A stretch of DNA of 64,000 nucleotides from positions 186,001 through 250,000 of the forward strand of contig OZ234493.1 of the NCBI GenBank assembly GCA_965153455.1, given 5' to 3'. Below are positions 55,360-64,000 of this stretch, piece after piece. The first letter of the stretch is position 1. The number at the start of each line of letters is the position of its first letter. The notes below the pieces were generated by a model, which was not told where the DNA came from, did not search any database, and saw only the letters and a list, made by a program, of their open reading frames with translations. The position numbers and the translations under genes are program-made. The stretch comes from Sphagnum compactum. Taxonomy: Eukaryota; Bryophyta; Sphagnopsida; Sphagnales.

Positions 55360-58300
55360 CTGGCATCATCATCACAACTGCACCCGTCTTACTACAACTC
55401 ATCCAACAGATAGAAGTGCAAGACCACCTCGGGTTTCACCAGATCTAAAGATTCCTTGTTACATTCGCACCCATTGATGCCCAGGTGTCTCAATTAGGTA
55501 TTAATTGAAGTAACCCAAAGCAACAGAAGAAACCAAGGAGTGCTGTGACAACAATAGTGACAGTCCCATGAATGTTCCTGTGACCTTCAACAGCAAAATG
55601 TACAGCAATTGACCAGCTATCTATCTTCATGTCCCAACTGTGAATGAAGGGAACTGATCAATGTCCCGAGCACTGCAAGAAGGGATCCATGTCCAGAGAA
55701 TTGCTGCCAGAAGGGATTCTGTCTGGAAAGAGAGATGGGTAGAGAGACCATTGAGGTGGAATTGGTTTTGATTCTTACCGAATTCATGTCATGTTTCGGC
55801 TCTGATGACTTACTTCCAAGTCCCAGTAACCCAGATGCCCATTGCAGAAATTTGTTCTTCTCAGTCTTCTTACCCTGCAAAAACACATGTGAAAAAACCT
55901 GGAAAATCAGGCTAAGTGCCATAAAAAAATACTTTGTGTTTAGGATCTAGGATTTTTATATGTTTAAAACATACTTAGGGATTAGGGTTTTTATATGTTT
56001 ACAGTACTTAGGGTTTTCAGGAAGTTCGTGCTATTTTGAATATCACAAAATAGGAAGACCATGCAGTTGTTCAAACATGAGATTATATTCTGTTGCAAAT
56101 TCCAGAGACAAGCTTCCACTCCAGGTGAATTGTTGAACATCAACTGGAACTGTACACAAAGGGGCTTAAAAAAGAGTTTACCTCAGGACGTATGTCATCC
56201 ATTTGACTGTTATCTGAGTCCAATATCTTCTCGCCTTCTTGGCCTTTCTTCTTCACAACCTTGAGGCGCACAGGTTGTCCTTGAAAGTCAGCAATGACAA
56301 TATGCCGGGTCAAAGATCCTTTGTCAGTCCCCTCATGAACACCACTCAGTGTATACAGCTCAGTCGATCGCCCAGCTGCAAGTGCTAAATTCCAGACGCC
56401 TGGAGCTGCCTTCAGCTGCCAGTATCCTAAGTTGGCCATCACAATCGTATCCACCATGTGTGGGTGCCCATTTGTTCCTAGTAACAGTTGAAGCCCTCGT
56501 GGAGGTTCATTGCTGTCAGGTTCTGAACAATGCCCTGTTTTGTCAAATCCCCAAAAAATAGCCAAAACAAATGAATCAAGCTCTAGAATCAAACCCACAT
56601 CAGATAAACTTCATGTGATAAACTGGTTGCAACCTGTACCCTTGGAAAACTGCTCCTCTTGAAACTGCTCACGTACCCATATCTTCAGTGCCATAGAAAC
56701 ATAGATCAAGACTTGCCTAGCACTTGAGTTACATAACACAGCGCATGTAGTGATTGCCAGCATCTAGGGAGGGGTTGGAGATGGTTTTTGAACACTATTT
56801 TGAGAGAAATTCTCACCCACCTGTAAGCACCAATGCTTCCAACTCGTAGACAGCATACATAGTCTTTGCATTCCCAAGTTTCTCAAGCACAATGTTGTCC
56901 AAGTCATGTCTGCAGAAAAAAAAACACATCACGCAACAAGTGAGATGGATCACAAAAAAACTCACAAAAACATGAAGTTTTATTCACACAAAAAATATAC
57001 CCACAAAATGTACATAAAAGAAGACTGTATCTACAGACATGTCTGTAGTCTGAAGTGCAGACTACAGACATATCACTATCTGACATGCAGACTACAGACA
57101 TATTGGTATCTGAAGTGTAGACTAAAGACATACATCCTTACAAAGTGTTGAGTGTTGTGGACATCAGAAGCACATTGATTGATTTTCATATAATCAGAAT
57201 ATACTGATTTCACATTGAGAAACAGAAAGAAACTCACAGAGCAACAACGGACTCAACAAGCCAAGGTTCCGGAACATCGAGGTTCATAGTCAGAGTGCGA
57301 GAAGGTGGCATATTGGAAAACAGTGCAAAGGGTCCTGGTGTAAGGGCACCCTCTGCTGTGTACACATCCTGTGCAGAAATCAAAGCTCCACAAAATCATG
57401 ATTTGTAGAAGTTCTACAAAGTGTTTTAAAACCACATGCATCTGTAGTTGTAAGAGCATGCAGGACCCATGAGAGAGATGTTTGCAGGCGTCATCACATG
57501 TGTTCGCAAGGAGGTCAACACTGCATAGGTGAAAAAAAGATCCAATTTCCATCTTACTGTGAAAGTGAGAGAACAAAATACCTTTGTGGGTATGACAAAG
57601 CGGTAGAAATTCTTCAAAGGCAAATCAGCCAACGAGTTCTGCATGTAGAAGAAGGAGCCACACACCTGACACCTGTTAGATCTATATATAAGTGGATGAT
57701 TCCAGAATTTCAGTGTTCACTGGGGAGCCTTAAAAATCTTGTTTGCAACAGTGATGAGGAAGGAATGAAGGGAACACACAGAGTTGCTTTTTGTGAAGGG
57801 AAAAAAAAGTGCTTGCCATTGGGTTTAAGATGATCCGCATGCTTGGTTGAATCCAGTCTTGGAGTAACACAAGGAAAGGCGTGATCTTTTGCCCAGCTGA
57901 ACTGAGAGGATCGATAACCGCATCCACATGGATCGGCGAGTTCTCAACTTCTCGGATGATTGCACTTTTTCCAGTTGACAATGTTCCCCACGCACCGAGA
58001 CAGCCCAATCCGTTTTTCTTTATTAAAAAAAACTCCAGATTTACCAGATAATCTACATCCAGATATTTCTTACTGGTAATCAATCTACAGAAAAATTGCT
58101 GTACCCATGAAGTAAGTTGCGTGCACAAGCTACCGAGGTGACAAACCTGTGATCAGCTTTCAGTAATCCAAAGCGAACAGTCTCACTGCTTCTGGAGCGG
58201 GTAGACATAGAAGATGACACTGCCATGACCACTGTACTCAAAAACTCACTGCAAAAATCACACCCACAGTATATGAGTATTATCACTCTTAGTCATCAGG

Positions 58301-61300
58301 ATTGTATTTTCCATTCAGCTGCTATCAGGTTGTGATGTTTCTTCATTGTGAATAGCTCAACAATCTAGCATTGAATTGTGTGCTGATTCTTAAATCAACA
58401 AACACCTGGTGAGGTCGTCAGGCTCAACACTCTCCCACTCGATTTTCTCGACAAGTTCTTCCACTGGCTTCACCCGCTTGTCATACTCCACTGTCTCCAA
58501 AAGCAGAAAATCTTCGGCTACAAAGTACTTTCCTTCTTCTTGTATAAATACCTGAATGCCATTTCCATCCAGCCACCCAAAACTCTCTTCTTGCCTTAAG
58601 CCATTCCCATCCAGCCACCCAAACTCTCTTCTTGCCTTCAAATGCCGTGAAGGCATGAAAGGCAAAAAATAAAATAAAATTTCCAAACACGGTTTTGACA
58701 AGAGAGAGAGAAGACAACAGAAGTGACAAGTACCTGTCCATTAGTGATTACAGCATCCACACCTGGTTTGAGACCAAAAACTCTTGAAAGGAAGTTTCCT
58801 TCCTGCAACCCAAAACCAGCATTTCACCATCAAAACTCAAAAGTTCAGGCAAATTTTCCACTGACCCCATCCATAGGGGTTCTTCTAAAACTCAATAAAA
58901 AAGGTTACCAAAAGCAGAACCTCATCATACATCTTCTGTACTTCAGTATAGAATCAAAAGTGGCATTTCAGGACTCAATGTGCAGTAGCCAGACATGCTA
59001 TATACCTACCTATGCCCAGTGTTTCCGGGGGGAAATGTAGCAATTTTTTTTACCTCTGAAATCTGATCAAGAGCAGCCTGTTGGGAGGAAGGGGAAGCAA
59101 TGGCGTCTTTGAAGTCAGCAATCCGCAGTCCCATTTCATCAGCAAGTTTCACAACTTCTTGCACCACTTCATCCTCTGATTTTCCTTGACTCAGTGGCAG
59201 GTTGTGGATCACCTTGTTAAGTGTCAGCAACCTCTGCAAGAAGGGCACAACCTTTGCCCGCCTACTGCTGTTCAACTCAGTTCTTTTGGACCAAGAACAT
59301 GGAATTTGTATGAATGAATCCAAAGGGGCCATCTTTAGAAATACCCGATAACCTCATTACACTATGGATGCATTTGCCTTGGTAGGCTTCACAGTACAAG
59401 GTCCAGACGTCCACACAACCGGGTTCATAACATACCTTGGAGATTGGGTTGCCACCATCACAATCTGTGTCAAGAGTGAAGGCTCTAATTCACTTCTCTT
59501 GCTGTTGTGTAGAATGCCGATCCTACCCTTCTTGGTACCACTTGACTGACAAGGAAGCCCAAAACATAAGATCAGTGACAAAGAAGTAAGTAACCCACCC
59601 CCCGTTGCAGATTCCACAATCTGCAAATTCCAAAATCTGAGATTCCAAAATCATAGAATCTCAAATTCTCAGCACCCAATTGACACAAACCCTTTAGAAT
59701 CCAGTCTGAAAACCAGCACTGGATTCATCAAGAAGTGATTTTCTGAATATCTGATGTGTTTGACTGAATATCTTCTTGGGTGAAGTGAATTGGGTGTCAG
59801 AATAGAAGGGTGTGTTTGGTTTTACGGTTCTTGTTGAGAGCTCTTACAAGGTGGTGGAGTGCTTGCTGCAGTAAATGGATACCAGCGCTTTTATGGATGT
59901 CGAGAGCCAGCCAATGTGTTACAGGCTTCACATCATCTTCAGCTGGGATTCATAAGCAACAAAAACAGCTGTGAAGTTTCTTCTGCAAAAGTATTATCCA
60001 TAGTCCATCGATGCTGCTGCTGAAACTCATAAAAGATGTGCAGCAAAACAACACTACACATAATTTAGACCCAGGAATTGCAAGGAGATAAAGAATTTCA
60101 CAAATTGTGCATGTTGGGTTCAAAGAATTTTTACTTCCAGGATGGTGGAGATACTGAAGCCTGGCAACAACTTGATCATTCTCAGCAATAGGAAGAGCTA
60201 GATCTACAAACTTGCGCTCTCCCTTTGGAGCCGCAACAATCTGTAGAAACAAACATCAGCAAATGTTACAGAAAAGGTATCTTTCATAAGAATAGAGAAA
60301 TCTCCATTCTCACGATGAAAAAGAAACGGCAAGGCTAACACTTCCTCAGGAAGCCACAGCAAGAACCAAACAAGGGGAGACAAAAAACAAACGAAAAACG
60401 AAAAACACACACCCGTATGAACAAAAGTGCCAGTCTCACACCTGTTCAGGGACCATCAACAGTAGTATGTATGATAGTGACTTAACTATCACAACTTCCC
60501 CACTGACTTCATGTTACAGAAAGGACCCAAAATTCACATATCCTCTGACTTGGTTGGTCCCAGGCAAATCTCCCTCATCAGGGAATCCAATTCATGGAGA
60601 AAAGAGAAGGAAGCAGAGAATCCATTGGACCTGGGGGTTGTAGCGAGGCTGTCCATTCTCAGAAAGCAAAAAATCAAGAACATCAGTGCGCTGGTTGATG
60701 GACCGGTAGTACACACCCTCTTGAATCTTCGGAAGCTCATCGTTCATTGCAGGAATAGCAGCTGTTTGCACCTGTGGTGGTCCGATGATATCAACAACTT
60801 GATTTTTTTTTCAAGACTTGTCACAAAAAAGTCTTGAAAAAAATAATCTGAACTTGACAATCAAGTTCTCTTAGGAGAAAAAACAAAAAAATCCCAACAG
60901 CTGAGAGAAGTTCAATTTCCGAATTTGCTAATTTGGTCTGAACTTGAGTATGCTACTACACAATCAGTAATGAAGTCAGAACAACTTGATGGGTGGTTTG
61001 GTTGATTGCCTTCACATCCTTCTTCTGCAGTTGCACATTATGGAACTGATCATAGCAATATCTGTAAACCATTTGATTACAAGGATGATAAGTCCTGCTA
61101 CATCAGGTACCTGATTGGGTCCATAGACGACACCATTCATAAGGAGGCATGGGTGCATCTTAGACAGCCCCAACTTGTCTACAAAACCTGAGCTTTCAAC
61201 TGCCTGTTTCTTATAAGCATCCCCGATCAGTAGCTCCTCCAAGTGTGTTGTTGCCTTATTACTGACTTCTTTCCCCTTCGTTCTGGAGCACAGACAGCAA

Positions 61301-63941
61301 AATCACCAGTATCTAAGGCATCGTCATCATCAAGCCACCATAAAATCTTATCCCACCCACCCATTCATAAAACTCCAAACGACACTTTCTACAGTCCTCA
61401 ATCAAAACAGATTGTTCATTTTTTGTGCTGACAAACCAACCTCATGAACTCAGAGAAAGCATCCTCCACATGGCTCATCTCCACAGGTTCATTCTCCTCC
61501 TCCGCTTCTCCGCCCCAAGCTACACGTAACTGCATGGTGAAAAGCACATTCCAGTTACTATAACACATCTAGAATATTAGGTCAAGAGAGGTGTCACTGG
61601 ATTTCTCTTGCAGCGTTATCAAGCGTAACTGGAGATTCACATGAAACCCACATAACAAGGAGAAGTGACACTGCACTCTTACACTGTTCAAGAGTGAGAA
61701 AGCTGATTCCAGACCGTAATCCTCCTTCACCTGAAGGAACAATCGTATGACCTGCAAAAGCAAAACCATGCCATCAAGATATATCCAGCAGCTTCAGCAT
61801 CAGCATCGCCATCTAGAACTACAGAGAGACTATTGTTGTGCATTTTGCAGAGGAATCTACAATCCAGGGAATGGGTATGATGAGTCTTTCTACATGGTGA
61901 TGAGCACAAATTGCTTATGCCCAAATGCTTAAACCCTAAAGCATGAAAGCAGTCAGATACTCATTTGGCAGCAAAAATTGAAAAAACAGTGATCACAACA
62001 GTGGAAACTGGAAGGTGGAAACTTGGGAAGTTTTACCAAGGTGGAGAGGTCCTGTCTGTCATTGACATCTATGCCAGCCTCTCTCTTTTCTGATCCATCT
62101 TCTATCAAAGAGTTTTCTTCGAAAGCTTCACTCTGTTCCAGTGCCTTTGCGGATAAGAGAATGACCCCAAAACGTATTGGTACATTGCTTGAATGCAAAT
62201 AAAACATGTTTTCCAACGCCTGGAAAAAATGCACAAACAACCCACCTTTCTCATCACAGATAGAACAGGTCAATCTTTACAATTTCATACTTTCAGACAA
62301 GTGCACATTGCCTAGTTGTTGCACATGGCGTAGGCCTTGCATATGACATAGTCATTGCAACACCAACTTCAAATTACGCACCCAATTACACAAAAACTCA
62401 GACATCATTAGCACTGTTGAGAAAGAAATGGGACCACTTGCCAGAAGCCCATCAGAGGATGCCGGGTCAACTATGTAGATTGCATGAAACAGATTCTTGC
62501 GTATACTGCGCATCTGCCCTGGAAATACAGGCATAAGCAGCTGCATCACCCAAAGCCAGGTGTTGCACATCAAATGCCAGTGAGACAACCCACCACCGCC
62601 ACGTTTCTTCCAGTCTGTTCTTTTTGCAAAATTGCTGAACCCTAAAAGCTGTAAATTGCTAAATTCTAAACCCTAGCCCAACTGACAGTAGACTGACTTC
62701 CCCAGGAACAACAATCCCTGAAAACTTGGGTCCTTAATTACGCAAGCACAACAGAAAACATGTTTGTTATGGGTATGGCATGCACAAATGACTGACCTCG
62801 TTCAGATTGGTACGCCACCGTTTGTATCTTTGGTCCTCTTCAATGTTGTTCAGGTAGTGGACGTGTTCTGTGGATCGGAAGTCCAACCGAGTTCCGCCCT
62901 GCTCTGATGGCTCGGGGAGCTGTAGAAACTGTCTCACAACACGTTGCGGAATCTGCAACCCCACCCCCACCACACCCACCCTTTCAATACTTCTTCATTT
63001 GGAAATTAGATTCAGGTGTCAAACTGCCACGCCGGACTAGAAACGAAACCCACAATACGTGAGGAAATTGTCACCTTGATTGAGGTGATGCTGCTGGCTA
63101 AAGACAGCTCTCCTTGCACAAGATCTATTAACCTGACGAAACAAGCCCATCATCATCCCCAGGCATAGTGAGAAAACACTATCTTGGACATTTTCTTTCA
63201 TTGAAGTGAACAAATTTAAGAGAAAAAGGGATGCCTTACGAGAAAATATCAACAGTTTCCAAACTGATGAGAGCTCCATTGATAGCCACCAGATTCTTGC
63301 CCGGTGGTAGCATCTGTTGATTTGAAACAATCTCGTCTTTGATCGTCTCATTCACCTGCAGAGATCCAACAAGAGCATGGGACCACAGTTCCATCAATAT
63401 GGACCCATTGTAAATCTTGAACTGTGCCAGTGATTATGATAGTCACAATTATTAGTCTTGAGTTTCATCAAGAAAAAAAAAACTATTACTAAATTGATCA
63501 GAAAAGAAAAGCCACAAAACAGGACCTGCATGCGGGACAGTGATGAAACCAAATTGGGGAAGTTTTGGTTGATCTCTTGCATCAATTTGAGTGGCTCCGA
63601 TGCTCTGATAATACGTTGTGCTGTTTGATACCCTAAATCTGCATTTCGACAAGCAGATGTCCTGAGTCATTTTTGGTCATTGTAAAAATCATGGATTTTC
63701 TTCTAATCCATCACCTCTGTAACCAATCCCAGTCTATCACATCATCTTGGCAAGCAAACCCATTGTTTTCTAAGCAGTCACCTAAGTGAGCAGGCACGTG
63801 TGACTTCTCTTATCCTGTTTGCACCCAAATATGAAGATTCACACCTTTGAGCTCCCAAACGTTCATAGTCTCAGCGACACCGGCAGAAAGCAAGTGGTCT
63901 CGGAAGGTCAGCAACTCTCCTGCAAGCTCGGGTTTACGTTC
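52766..63941 (-). CDS. UGGT: UDP-glucose:glycoprotein glucosyltransferase, 5'-partial
   Basis: ER-lumen folding sensor that re-glucosylates misfolded N-glycoproteins so that calnexin/calreticulin bind them again (Arabidopsis EBS1). The window holds 32 exons, 4029 nt, 1342 aa plus stop; about 250-300 N-terminal residues, including the signal peptide, lie beyond the right edge. First exons: 63941-63845, 63638-63526, 63355-63240, 63132-63075, 62952-62797, 62540-62442, 62219-62037, 61751-61683, 61529-61441, 61282-61111, 60771-60631, 60240-60135, 59942-59848, 59545-59436, 59267-59054, 58802-58734, 58551-58406, 58248-58147, 57964-57817, 57638-57582, 57368-57238, 56909-56821, 56534-56182, 55874-55779. 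These encode thioredoxin-like and beta-sandwich folding-sensor domains. Catalytic exons are in a separate entry. Two introns are GC-AG. All phases agree. Identification is firm. Confidence 0.93.
57639..57816 (-). other. GC-AG intron in UGGT (second of two)
   Basis: On the minus strand exon ...CCAATG is followed by GCAAGC and the intron ends TGCAG before AACTCG. No GT donor gives the conserved [15 protein letters not shown] junction. Reading frame and family alignment both support the GC donor. Confidence 0.75.
62220..62441 (-). other. GC-AG intron in UGGT (first of two)
   Basis: Exon ...GGGCTTCTG is followed by GCAAGT and the intron ends TTCCAG before GCGTTGG. The resulting junction DGLL-ALENMF keeps the frame and the family length; the nearest GT donor (one base into the next codon) breaks the frame. 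GCAAGT is the usual consensus for GC donors. Confidence 0.78.
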
Positions 63942-64000
63942 CTGTTCAGAACATTGTGCAGTTCAATCAAGCAGCTTGAATCATGTTCAGATACATCTTG

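Noticed and set aside
1-64000. tRNA, rRNA or other structured RNA genes
   Set aside because: No cloverleaf with plausible anticodon arm or rRNA core motif was noticed on either strand; a covariance-model scan would be decisive.

Overview
The window is nuclear DNA of a land plant. It carries a chlorophyllide a oxygenase, a PLS-class pentatricopeptide (PPR) protein with a DYW deaminase domain, an ER glycoprotein glucosyltransferase, plant-type telomeric motifs (AAACCCT) and decayed Ty1/copia, Ty3/gypsy and hAT elements. An uninterrupted 1145-codon DYW gene, short introns in most genes (mostly 100-400 bp) and few strong angiosperm hallmarks suggest a seed-free plant such as a moss, fern or lycophyte. 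That placement is inference; the sequence does not settle the species. All gene models were joined by hand from reading frame, splice sites and family similarity. In every multi-exon model the exon lengths sum to a multiple of three with matching phases.

Layout. 1-2.3 kb: AT-rich spacer, then a GC-rich promoter with paired TGASTCA and CCAAT elements. 2.3-6.1 kb (+): chlorophyllide a oxygenase, 8 exons, 640 aa. 6.1-8.4 kb: spacer with a degenerate minisatellite. 8.5-12.9 kb (+): classical SDR oxidoreductase of the tropinone-reductase-like group, 5 exons, 271 aa; its introns hold copies of a dispersed repeat. 12.9-19 kb: AT-rich spacer with a hAT transposase relic, one copy of a second dispersed repeat and a perfect 19-bp-stem palindrome. 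19.0-22.4 kb (-): intronless PPR-DYW gene. 22.4-31.5 kb: telomere-like repeats, a ~700-bp inverted repeat, a decayed copia element with both LTRs, and an inverted second copy of the 16-kb repeat. 32.4-35.2 kb (-): RING-type protein, 3 exons, 422 aa. 35.2-38.7 kb: a ~55-bp tandem array ending in an inverted unit. 38.7-42.6 kb (-): AlkB-type RNA demethylase of the ALKBH9 clade, 7 exons, 482 aa. 42.6-46.9 kb: several tandem arrays, the first made of palindromic 47-bp units. 47-50 kb (+): gypsy gag-pol relic. 52.8-63.9 kb (-): UDP-glucose:glycoprotein glucosyltransferase, 32 exons in the window, with the N-terminus beyond the right edge.

The genes do not form one pathway. Chlorophyll b synthesis, organelle RNA editing, m6A-type demethylation and ER folding quality control are independent housekeeping functions. 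The unusual content is repeat architecture: palindromic arrays, long hairpins, a dispersed family sitting inside introns of two genes, and two GC-AG introns in one gene. I found no convincing new multi-gene system.
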